Assembly: GCA_026989715.1 (NCBI GenBank)
Contig: JALSIU010000052.1
Coordinates: forward strand, 1 to 5,605
Source: Methylomonas sp.
GTDB lineage: Bacteria; Pseudomonadota; Gammaproteobacteria; Methylococcales; Methylomonadaceae
Length of the DNA stretch: 5,605 nucleotides
Direction: 5' to 3'
The translations under genes were made by a program, and so were the position numbers. Of this stretch, positions 1 to 4,808 are shown piece by piece. Under the pieces are notes generated by a model. It was not told the DNA's origin, did no database searches, and saw nothing but the letters and a program-made list of their open reading frames with translations. Position 1 is the stretch's first letter, and each line of letters opens with the position of its first letter.

Positions 1-221
1 CGGGTGAGCAGGCGCAAGAGGTATTACAGTTCATACGGCACTTGATTGCACATAAAGATGCTGAGATTGCAGAAAAAATTCAGATTTTATACGGTGGCAG
101 TGTTAAACCGGAAAATGCAAAAAATTTATTAGCTATGCCCGATATTGATGGTGTCTTAGTAGGTGGAGCTTCGTTAACGGCGAGTTCTTTTTTAAAGATT
201 TATTCTTCATTTCAAAATTAA
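1..221 (+). CDS. tpiA: Triosephosphate isomerase, C-terminal end (partial)
   Basis: This is the 3' end of the glycolytic enzyme that interconverts dihydroxyacetone phosphate and glyceraldehyde 3-phosphate in the cytoplasm. The reading frame enters at base 3, and the last 72 residues are visible. It opens with GEQAQEV and an amphipathic helix, then shows the strand-loop motif LYGGSVKPEN and the phosphate-gripping segment DGVLVGGASL, both hallmarks of the last two beta-alpha units of the TIM barrel. The catalytic Lys, His and Glu lie upstream, outside the window. The frame ends at a TAA at 219-221, one base before the secG start, so the two genes are almost certainly co-transcribed, as in many gammaproteobacteria. 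There is no sign of decay. Confidence 0.96.
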   Translation, partial: GEQAQEVLQFIRHLIAHKDAEIAEKIQILYGGSVKPENAKNLLAMPDIDGVLVGGASLTASSFLKIYSSFQN

Positions 222-222
222 A

Positions 223-612
223 ATGTATCAAGTTATTATTATAGGTCATGTACTGGTCGGCTTAGCCGTTATCGGATTAGTGTTAATGCAACACGGAAAA
301 GGTGCTGATGCAGGCGCTGCTTTTGGTAGTGGTTCATCGGGTTCTGTTTTTGGGGCGCAAGGGTCGGCATCTTTTTTATCCAGAACAACTGGTATTTTGG
401 CAGCTGTATTTTTCTCAACCAGTTTAGGTCTGGCTGTTTTGAGTGGTAATATGGGGTCTGATGCTGACCTGATGGATGCGCCTGTTATTGAAGAAACGAT
501 TGATACAGGGGTTCCATTGATTGAAGGTGATGCGCCGATTAAAGCAATCCCTATGTCTACTGCAGATGAAGTACCTACTGCGATGGATGATGAGGTCGTA
601 GTGCCTAAGTAA
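223..612 (+). CDS. secG: Preprotein translocase subunit SecG
   Basis: This 129-residue protein is the small inner-membrane partner of SecY and SecE in the general secretion channel. Residues about 3-22 form a first membrane segment (IIIGHVLVGLAVIGLVLMQ). The signature loop LMQHGKGADAGAAFGSGSSG follows, then SVFGAQGSASFLSRTT, which is highly conserved in SecG, and a second membrane segment at about 56-74. The remaining 55 residues are an acidic tail rich in Asp, Glu and Pro, longer than in the roughly 110-residue E. coli protein. Tails of this kind vary widely and are usually dispensable. The ATG lies one base after the tpiA stop with no clear Shine-Dalgarno sequence, so translation is probably coupled to tpiA. 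tRNA-Leu begins 7 bases downstream. Confidence 0.95.
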   Translation: MYQVIIIGHVLVGLAVIGLVLMQHGKGADAGAAFGSGSSGSVFGAQGSASFLSRTTGILAAVFFSTSLGLAVLSGNMGSDADLMDAPVIEETIDTGVPLIEGDAPIKAIPMSTADEVPTAMDDEVVVPK

Positions 613-619
613 GTTAAAA

Positions 620-704
620 GCCGATGTGGTGAAATTGGTAGACACGCCATCTTGAGGGGGTGGTGACGCAAGTCGTGCCGGTTCAACTCCGGCCATCGGC
701 ACCA
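620..704 (+). tRNA. tRNA-Leu(GAG)
   Basis: A complete class II tRNA with encoded CCA. The acceptor arms GCCGATG (620-626) and CATCGGC (694-700) pair fully. The anticodon stem CCATC/GGTGG encloses the loop TTGAGGG with anticodon GAG at 654-656, reading CUC/CUU leucine codons. The long variable arm (GAC-GCAA-GTC) and the T arm (GCCGG-TTCAACT-CCGGC) are typical of tRNA-Leu. The bases after the acceptor stem are A then CCA at 702-704. tpiA-secG-tRNA-Leu is a common gammaproteobacterial order. Here the gene also marks the left border of an island scar, since integrase remnants begin within 200 bases of its 3' end. Confidence 0.96.
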
Positions 705-737
705 ATAAAGGGACTGAGTAAGTCCGTGTAAGTTCAG

Positions 738-772
738 AAAGCCCACGCCATTATTGGTGTTGGGCTTTTTTT
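738..772 (+). terminator. Rho-independent terminator after tRNA-Leu
   Basis: AGCCCA-C-GCCA at 740-750 pairs with TGGTGTTGGGCT at 755-766 around the loop TTAT. It is an eleven-pair stem with one bulged T and one G-T pair, followed directly by a run of seven Ts (766-772). It would end the tpiA-secG-tRNA-Leu transcript and shield it from the island downstream. Confidence 0.85.
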
Positions 773-886
773 ATGCCCGTTAGTGTCCGAGTTAAACCAT
801 TGACATACGGGTATAGTTGGCGGTACAACTTTTAATTTTTTTTAAATGTACCGCCAGATACCGCCGTACCGCCAGATACCGCCAAA
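773..886 (+). promoter_or_regulatory. Iterated TACCGCC site upstream of the integrase remnant
   Basis: A perfect 18-bp unit, GTACCGCCAGATACCGCC, occurs twice in tandem at 848-865 and 866-883, giving four TACCGCC heptamers in direct orientation. One inverted copy, GGCGGTAC, lies at 819-826. A possible promoter, TTGACA (800-805) then TACAAC (824-829) with an 18-base spacer, would place the inverted copy across the -10 region. The array ends three bases before the integrase ATG at 887. Short iterated sites in this position are common before tRNA-targeting integrases, where they may be arm-type integrase sites or an autoregulatory operator. The repeats are seen directly; the role is inferred. Confidence 0.55.
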
Positions 887-958
887 ATGCCATTAACAAA
901 TACCGTTATAAAGAACGCAAATCCACAGGATAAGCCTTATACCAAGCCCAATATATAA
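887..958 (+). pseudogene. Tyrosine integrase (P4/DUF4102 type), N-terminal remnant
   Basis: From ATG 887 the translation MPLTNTVIKNANPQDKPY matches the characteristic start of phage P4-like integrases (typically MPLTDT.IRNAKPKDKPYKLSDG). Such integrases insert islands at the 3' ends of tRNA genes. The match stops in the Tyr codon at 938-940, where an IS630 element begins; the frame then reads five codons into the insertion sequence and stops at 956-958. Beyond the right end of that element (1909-1949) the sequence can be read as a damaged continuation (L-x-N-stop-x-S-L against LSDGGSL), though this is weak. The catalytic domain is absent from the window, so the gene is dead. The fragment fits an ancient integration at tRNA-Leu. 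Confidence 0.7.
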
Positions 959-1019
959 ACACTGCAATTGAGTTATAATAGCTGGTAGAGACACATTAAC
1001 TGATAAGGAGTTAGTAAAT

Positions 1020-1887
1020 ATCGCACGCCCAAGAAAATTACCTCCGGAACTATACGATCATGACTTCCGATAGCTCGCCAGAAAAGAGGAGCATGCGCGT
1101 ACCCGTAGATGAAATATCTCTGTACAGGACAAAAAATATAAATGCTCTGTAAGCAATTGATTTATAGTGAGGGATTATTTTTCTTTATCATTAAAAATTA
1201 ATGACTTATGTTGATATGAACTTTTTTGTCCTGTACAGAGATGAAATATTTAGATTTGGTTTGGATAACGGTTCGATCAAAACATCCTAAGCAAAAGAAG
1301 CAGGACGAGTTTAAAAAAAATTTAGAGATTCTGCAGTAGAACTTTTGCCGGCGGGCATTGATGCAAAAAAAGTTGAAATTTGGTTTCAAGATGAGGCTCG
1401 GGTCGGACAAAGAGGAACCGTCAGTCGTATTTGGGCACAAAAGGGCTCTCGACCTCGTATCGTCCGGCAACAACAATTTACGGCCGCCTATATTTTTGGT
1501 GCGGTATGCCCTGAAAATGGCAAAGCGGCAGGCTTGGTTATGCCAAAGGCAAATACCGAAGGTGTGCAAGGCCACCTTGATATTATTTCGGAGGCGGTCA
1601 CCGCAAACAAGCATGCTCTGCTCATTGTAGATCGGGCGGCTTGGCACTTAACTGAAAAATTGAATATCCCTGATCACATTACCATTATGCCTCTACCGCC
1701 TTATTCGCCTGAACTAAATCCGGTTGAGCAAATTTGGCAACAATTGAGACGAACGGACTTTTCAAATCGATGTTTTGATGGTTGCGCTGAAATTGTATCG
1801 GTATGTTGCCAAGCTTGGAATGAATTTGCTAAATGCTCTCAATCGATTCATCAACTTTGTTCCCGTGAATGGGCTACATTAGAGTAA
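1020..1887 (+). pseudogene. IS630-family transposase, multiply broken
   Basis: A DDE transposase that no longer forms one frame. Piece 1 (1020-1109) reads ARPRKLPPELYDHDFR-stop-LARKEEHARTRR. The position expected for the start codon is ATC, and an amber codon at 1071-1073 replaces an expected Gln. Piece 2 (1250 onward) reads LDLVWITVRSKHPKQ and lies after a MITE; compared with the family, about 90 codons between the pieces (most of the helix-turn-helix region) are missing. Loss of one T in the A8T3 run at 1313-1323 then shifts the frame. Piece 3 (1324-1887) is long and clean: WFQDEARVG carries the first catalytic Asp, LLIVDRAAWH the second, and PPYSPELNPVEQIW the Glu, ending REWATLE. A TTG at 1345 could open a 180-residue frame, but this is an internal Leu in the family, not a real start. 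Confidence 0.88.
1118..1240. mobile_element. MITE-like element, copy 1 (123 bp, with target duplication)
   Basis: A non-coding element bounded by a perfect 19-bp terminal inverted repeat, CTCTGTACAGGACAAAAAA. The bases ATGAAATAT occur immediately before it (1109-1117) and again immediately after it (1241-1249), a 9-bp target duplication. Inside are an extra CTCTGTA (1145-1151) in the same orientation as the left end, and a small palindrome TCATTAA-AAA-TTAATGA (1188-1204). There is no reading frame worth calling, so it must have been moved by a transposase encoded elsewhere. I do not recognise the parent family from these ends. It sits inside the IS630 transposase pseudogene. Confidence 0.8.
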
Positions 1888-1949
1888 ATACTTGTTAGGA
1901 TTGGTATAACTATGTAACTAGGAATCATTGTAATACTTAATATGTTGCA

Positions 1950-2071
1950 CTCTGTACAGGACAAAAATATAAACACTCTGTAAGTAACTGATTTATATAG
2001 AGTGGTTATTTTTCTTTATCATTAAAAATTAATGACTTATGTTGGTATGAATTTTTTTGTCCTGTATAGAG
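1950..2071. mobile_element. MITE-like element, copy 2 (122 bp)
   Basis: A second copy of the element at 1118-1240, in the same orientation and about 90% identical by eye (roughly 11 substitutions and one missing A). The ends are CTCTGTACAGGAC and GTCCTGTATAGAG, so the right end differs by one base from a perfect inverted repeat. The internal CTCTGTA and the TCATTAA-AAA-TTAATGA palindrome (2019-2035) are kept. No target duplication is visible (left flank ends GTTGCA, right flank starts CAAAAT), which points to an older insertion or a rearrangement at one side. It lies 43 bases beyond the right end of the IS630 element. Confidence 0.8.
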
Positions 2072-2113
2072 CAAAATAACACCTAGAACCAAATGTTTAT
2101 GGTGTTTTTTTGT
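2070..2113 (+). terminator. Possible intrinsic terminator beside MITE copy 2
   Basis: AACACC at 2078-2083 can pair with GGTGTT at 2101-2106 around a 17-base loop that itself contains a small AAC/GTT pairing, and the stem runs into a string of Ts. No gene lies upstream that it would serve, so it is either a relic or a chance structure. Confidence 0.3.
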
Positions 2114-2196
2114 GGGTTAGGTATTTTGTAAAATATACTGACACAAGGAGGAGGGAGTGTTCTATATTTGATTGGTTTTGTTGCATAAATCAGATA

Positions 2197-2214
2197 CTCT
2201 GTATAGGGCAAAAA
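2197..2214. mobile_element. Solitary MITE end (remnant)
   Basis: CTCTGTATAGGGCAAAAA matches 16 of 18 bases of the MITE terminal repeat found at 1118 and 1950, in left-end orientation, but no matching interior or right end follows. It may be the stump of a third copy. The preceding bases GGTTTTGTTGCATAAATC (2174-2191) resemble ends seen on some IS5-group elements; I give that little weight. Confidence 0.4.
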
Positions 2215-2235
2215 CCGCACTTACCCAAAAAATCA

Positions 2236-2283
2236 AGCAAAATAACACCGTGGGCGGCTGGTTTCCAGTCACCACGGTGTTAT
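2236..2283. repeat. 12-bp perfect inverted repeat with a 14-bp direct-repeat partner
   Basis: ATAACACCGTGG at 2242-2253 is exactly inverted as CCACGGTGTTAT at 2272-2283, around an 18-base spacer holding CTGG/CCAG. The left arm lies within AGCAAAATAACACC (2236-2249), which is repeated exactly at 2070-2083, beginning on the last bases of MITE copy 2. There is no T-run, so this is not a normal terminator. The span 2084-2283 otherwise has no gene. Confidence 0.6.
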
Positions 2284-2334
2284 CAGTGGCTCTGGAGCTT
2301 CGTGGAAGAGTCACGCCTGCTTAAAAAATATATT

Positions 2335-2434
2335 ATAGTGCCCCCAATATTTAGACCAATACTTAAGGAGCGATTTAGCTCAAAATATAGGTTGATTATA
2401 GGGGGTTATTATTATGAGTACAAAACGAAAATAA
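2335..2434 (+). mobile_element. Probable IS3-family left-end remnant
   Basis: TATAGTGCCCCCAATATTTA from 2335 resembles the TGxxxTGCCCCCAA-type ends of IS3-group elements. About 75 bases further on, AGGGGG (2400-2405) precedes ATG AGT ACA AAA CGA AAA (2414-2431). This encodes MSTKRK, a frequent beginning of IS3-group OrfA proteins, followed at once by two stops. The element seems to be cut after the sixth codon. The assignment rests on pattern memory of the family and is tentative. Confidence 0.4.
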
Positions 2435-2477
2435 TAAATTGCATGAGGGTAAGGCATTAAGCGATAAGATTGTTGTT

Positions 2478-2699
2478 TTATGAGCAGCAAGCACACCCTT
2501 TGCCATGAGTAGGCTCGGGGAGTGAGCGCATTGCCTGTTCTCGGCCACGAGCCATGTAGCCGTGCACTGCGGGTGCAGATAAAAACTGTAGAGCCATCTT
2601 TGTATGACAGCTTGGGCATTCAGGTGCTGGAGAGCCTATAGACTGAAGTACCTCGCATTGCTTTTTGCATTGTTTACAACAATAATCATATAGAGGCAT
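2478..2699 (-). CDS. FmdB-family zinc-ribbon protein
   Basis: A 73-residue protein beginning MPLYDYCCKQCKKQCEVLQ, the typical opening of the FmdB/CxxC_CxxC_SSSS family (more often MPIYEYxCxxCGxxFE). One CxxC lies at residues 8-11 and the second at 28-31 (CPSC), making a four-cysteine zinc ribbon. The family Ser-Ala-Pro-Ala segment follows (LSAPAVHGYMARG), and a cysteine-rich tail ends GCACCS. Members were named after a putative regulator of a methanogen formylmethanofuran dehydrogenase locus, but the function in proteobacteria is unknown. The ATG at 2699 has an AGGA ten bases upstream. It lies 87 bases downstream of the carbonic anhydrase on the same strand and may share its transcript. Downstream is the mobile-element scar. 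Confidence 0.85.
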   Translation of the reverse strand: MPLYDYCCKQCKKQCEVLQSIGSPAPECPSCHTKMALQFLSAPAVHGYMARGREQAMRSLPEPTHGKGCACCS

Positions 2700-2737
2700 A
2701 GTATTTGTATCCTGTTATTTGTTTTGCAACATGTAGG

Positions 2738-2763
2738 GCGGAGAGAGCTGTACACCCCTCCGC
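2738..2763. other. GC-rich hairpin between carbonic anhydrase and fmdB
   Basis: GCGGAG (2738-2743) and CTCCGC (2758-2763) are complementary around a 14-base loop, 24 bases past the carbonic anhydrase stop. No T-run follows on the - strand, so it may weaken read-through or protect the mRNA rather than terminate it. Confidence 0.3.
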
Positions 2764-2786
2764 TTTGAGTGTTAAAAATAGAAATA

Positions 2787-3440
2787 TTACCAGCGTGCTG
2801 GTTGAGGGCTTGTTACACCAAACTGGGCTGATGAAACATCAATATTTCTGCTATTTCTACCTGCCTCTAGTGATGGCGCTCTTAGTCGACTTGTTTCTAC
2901 TTCCCATATCCAGCCGCTGATGATGGTGTCATCTGGAATAAGCGGGTGATTTTTAAAAGTTTCGATAGTTTTTAGGCATGCTTTGTCAACTTCATCCATC
3001 ATGCCGATCCACTTGGCGAAAGCTCCCTTTTCAAGGCTTAATTCAGGTAGCGTAGGGTCAAGTGCAATCGCATCGGGGTCAATACCTTTATCACGAAAAT
3101 ATTGTTCCAGTTCGGCAGCATTTGCAGATAGCATGCCGCATTGTGTATGTTGCACAATAACAATTTCTTTTGTTCCAAAAAAATTGCAAGTTAACATGGC
3201 TGAGCGAATGGCATCATCGGTCACAATACCTCCTGCATTACGAAATAGATGTGCATCGCCACCGCCGACCGGTGAGTCGGCATGGATACCTAGTGCTTGA
3301 TCGACAGGTAGTCGTTCATCCATACACGCTAGTATCCACAGGCTTCTATCGTTGTGTCCATCTGCTCCATGCCGGCGACGGGTGTCAAAGTCGTTAATTG
3401 CTTTAACCTGGTTTTCTAGTTGATTTTTTAAACTGGTCAT
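2787..3440 (-). CDS. Beta-class carbonic anhydrase
   Basis: This 217-residue zinc enzyme is predicted to interconvert CO2 and bicarbonate in the cytoplasm. The signature beta-class residues are present: Cys39 with the Asp41/Arg43 dyad in ILACMDERLP, and His98 and Cys101 in VQHTQCGML. GDAHLFRNAGGIVTDDAIRS lies between them as in the family. The open frame runs upstream to 3578 from a TTG, but that extension shows no family similarity. ATG 3438-3440 (MTSLKNQLENQ) has the ribosome site GAGGA (3451-3455) ten bases upstream and fits the usual length. After ISGWIWEVETSRLR there is a tail of about 30 residues ending in PARW, the least typical part. COS and CS2 hydrolases share this fold and zinc site, so substrate is not certain. 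fmdB lies downstream on the same strand. Confidence 0.9.
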   Translation of the reverse strand: MTSLKNQLENQVKAINDFDTRRRHGADGHNDRSLWILACMDERLPVDQALGIHADSPVGGGDAHLFRNAGGIVTDDAIRSAMLTCNFFGTKEIVIVQHTQCGMLSANAAELEQYFRDKGIDPDAIALDPTLPELSLEKGAFAKWIGMMDEVDKACLKTIETFKNHPLIPDDTIISGWIWEVETSRLRAPSLEAGRNSRNIDVSSAQFGVTSPQPARW

Positions 3441-3600
3441 CTGGTTAATATCCTCATGTATTGCGTGAAAAGTGCAGTTTATAGAATGAATTAACTTCTT
3501 TCCATAAACTGCTATGTTTAATACAGCAGGTTTCATACCATATCTGTATTTATTCCAAATAAAGAATAAAAATGCCAATTAATATGAATCGTTAGGTATG
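3441..3600 (-). promoter_or_regulatory. Upstream region of carbonic anhydrase with 9-bp dyad
   Basis: GCAGTTTAT (3474-3482) is exactly inverted as ATAAACTGC (3504-3512) with a 21-base spacer, 34 bases ahead of the chosen start codon. On the - strand the start-proximal arm overlaps TATAAA, which could be a -10 box, so the dyad may be an operator around the promoter. No convincing -35 box is visible. The symmetry is seen; a regulatory role is inferred. Confidence 0.35.
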
Positions 3601-3807
3601 AGAACTAGGGAGTGAAGGGCTTGTTGTTGCTTCTTTGCATAAGGAGTATGAATTACTTTTATAAAGATAAATATATTGTATTATTTGCGGCTGCTAAATA
3701 ATGGCGTATGTGTTTTTATGGCTCTTTATTGGAAGATGGCGTTCAATCTGTGAAGAGTAGCTTCAAAAACGGTTAATTTTGGCTGAAATGATAAGTGATG
3801 TAAATAA

Positions 3808-3850
3808 GTGGTAGTGGTAGTGGTAGTGGTAGTGGTAGTGGTAGTGGTAG
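3808..3850. repeat. Tandem hexanucleotide (GTGGTA)7
   Basis: Seven perfect copies of GTGGTA run from 3808 to 3849 with one further G. The array is non-coding as far as I can tell: it lies 116 bases past the stop of the small DUF5710 gene and 368 bases upstream of the carbonic anhydrase start. Perfect short tandem arrays change copy number by slipped-strand pairing, so length is likely to vary between strains. Confidence 0.95.
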
Positions 3851-3910
3851 CAGAAAGGTTTATTTTGAAGAGGTAGCGTAAGCGGTATGAATTTTAATCA
3901 ATTTAATGCT

Positions 3911-3938
3911 ATATGACTCATTTGGTTTGAGTGCATAT
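3911..3938. other. Hairpin downstream of the DUF5710 gene
   Basis: ATATGACTCA (3911-3920) pairs with TGAGT-G-CATAT (3928-3938), ten pairs with one bulged G and a seven-base loop, about 28 bases past the stop of the - strand gene. It lacks a T-run on the - strand, so it is at best an imperfect 3' end for the flagellar transcript. Confidence 0.35.
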
Positions 3939-3965
3939 TACGGTTCTTTTGAGTTGGTTCGCATT

Positions 3966-4250
3966 TTAATTCCATGGTGGTTCATCGCCGTTGTAAGCTA
4001 TGAAGTGACTGCTCTGTGCGTAAGTAGTTGTTCCAAATTTCGTTTTTTGACTTGCAGTATGTGCTTTGGTTTTTTTGGGAGTTGTAGGCGGGGTGTGAGC
4101 GTTGGTTGTGTACCATTTTGCAAACGGTGTTATGTTAGTGTTGGCAGGGATGTACCATTTTTTATTGGCAGGATCCCATTTTGCACCTAGGGCTTTAGCA
4201 GCTTCTTTTTGTGCAAAAGGAACCTGCAGATAAGTCTTTGAATTAGCCAT
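3966..4250 (-). CDS. Small DUF5710-domain protein
   Basis: A 94-residue protein of unknown function. Residues 5-47 (KTYLQVPFAQKEAAKALGAK, WDPANKKWYIPAN, then PFAKWY) match the DUF5710 domain, whose hallmark is VPFxEKxxAKxLGAxWDxxxKxWYxP. In other bacteria this domain occurs both alone and attached to primase or Toprim-like proteins, hinting at a DNA- or nucleotide-related role, but no activity is established. Residues 48-80 form a Thr/Lys/Pro-rich, probably disordered linker, and the protein ends in GDEPPWN, a short acidic-aromatic tail. The ATG at 4250 has no strong Shine-Dalgarno sequence. It lies 62 bases after flgN on the same strand, so it may be read from the flagellar transcript, though a flagellar role is not implied by the domain. 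Confidence 0.8.
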   Translation of the reverse strand: MANSKTYLQVPFAQKEAAKALGAKWDPANKKWYIPANTNITPFAKWYTTNAHTPPTTPKKTKAHTASQKTKFGTTTYAQSSHFIAYNGDEPPWN

Positions 4251-4312
4251 CGTTTAGTGCTGTACGTGCGATATTTTAGGTGACTGAGAGTGGTGTTTCA
4301 TTTCTGTTCAGG

Positions 4313-4804
4313 CTAAACGGATAGTTGTGTTTGTGAATAACGACTATGCTTAGTGCGGCCGTTGCGGCCGTAGGTATTGCTTAGCTGTGACGTGCCTTTT
4401 AATATGTTCAGAATGCGGGTGCTATGTTGGTTTAGTATATGAATGCAAGCACCATTTTTTTCATTTAAGGTGCGGCAGTTTTGAGAGTGCTTGGTGAGTT
4501 TGTGCCAGGCATTTAATGAAATGGATGTGTCTATGCCTGCTTGTTTTGCGATTTCAAAATATTTTAGCATGCCTTCTTCTTGGCTTAATTTTTCTGATGC
4601 TAGGACTTGTTCTATTTGCCTGGAAAAAGTAGCTAGCTTTTTGACTAATGCCGTTTTTTGTTGCGTGATGCTGTCTAGTGCTTGAATTTGCGTTTTTTTG
4701 GTTAGCACCAATGCTTCATTTGTTAATAACTGCTCTAGTTTTAAGGTGTCAGCTACGGCAGTTTGGATTAGTTTTTGCGCGATAGGGTGCGTTTTTTCAA
4801 TCAT
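4313..4804 (-). CDS. flgN: Flagellar export chaperone FlgN
   Basis: A 163-residue, largely helical cytoplasmic chaperone that escorts the hook-filament junction proteins FlgK and FlgL to the flagellar export gate. The N-terminal two thirds are long heptad-like helices (LEQLLTNEALVLTK, ITQQKTALVKKLATFSRQ). The C-terminal part has the family pattern: a CRTLNEKNGACIHIL helix, then RILNILKG, then TYGRNGRTKHSR (compare LxxLNxxNGxxI, LxILxG and YGxxGxT in FlgN proteins). The open frame extends to a TTG at 4837 inside flgM, but ATG 4802-4804 is better: it follows the flgM stop by four bases and has CAGG eight bases upstream. The tight spacing implies coupling with flgM, matching the usual flgA-flgM-flgN order. 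Confidence 0.88.
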   Translation of the reverse strand: MIEKTHPIAQKLIQTAVADTLKLEQLLTNEALVLTKKTQIQALDSITQQKTALVKKLATFSRQIEQVLASEKLSQEEGMLKYFEIAKQAGIDTSISLNAWHKLTKHSQNCRTLNEKNGACIHILNQHSTRILNILKGTSQLSNTYGRNGRTKHSRYSQTQLSV

Positions 4805-4808
4805 GATT

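Larger units (their letters stand above)
940..1906 (+). mobile_element. IS630-family insertion sequence, defective
   Basis: The left end TACCAAGCCCAATA at 940 matches 12 of 14 bases of the inverted right end, TACCAATCCTAACA read inward from 1906. Both ends are flanked by TA (938-939 and 1907-1908), the target duplication expected for IS630/Tc1-mariner transposition. The interior encodes a decayed IS630 transposase in + orientation and is interrupted by a 123-bp MITE-like element. Without that insertion and its duplicated 9 bp the element would be about 835 bp, shorter than the roughly 1.1 kb usual for this group; the missing part is accounted for by an internal deletion in the transposase gene. 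It interrupts the integrase remnant. Confidence 0.8.
3601..3965. other. Gene-free stretch between carbonic anhydrase and the flagellar block
   Basis: No reading frame with recognisable content is present on either strand. The stretch carries the GTGGTA tandem array and a hairpin, described separately. An AAGGAG at 3641-3646 stands only one base before an ATG (3648) opening a 17-codon frame; this spacing is too short for normal initiation, and I do not call it a gene. Confidence 0.6.

Noticed and set aside
246..746. Long - strand frame across secG, tRNA-Leu and the terminator
   Set aside because: It is antisense to a well-supported gene and a tRNA and has no recognisable protein content.
1198..1647. 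149-codon - strand frame over the MITE and transposase
   Set aside because: Shadow of the transposase pseudogene; its C-terminus would be encoded by a MITE end.
2110..2460. 116-codon + strand frame in the mobile-element debris
   Set aside because: It crosses the solitary MITE end, the inverted repeat and the IS3-like end, and the translation resembles no coherent protein.
3441..3578. N-terminal extension of the carbonic anhydrase from a TTG
   Set aside because: No family similarity, it covers a palindrome that looks regulatory, and a well-placed ATG with a ribosome site exists at 3440.
3648..3701. 17-codon frame after AAGGAG
   Set aside because: Only one base separates AAGGAG from the ATG, and the peptide has no recognisable features.
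3808..3850. CRISPR array
   Set aside because: The repeats are contiguous hexamers with no spacers and no cas genes nearby.
3906..4190. 94-codon + strand frame opposite the DUF5710 gene
   Set aside because: Antisense shadow; the - strand frame has a recognisable domain and a natural start.
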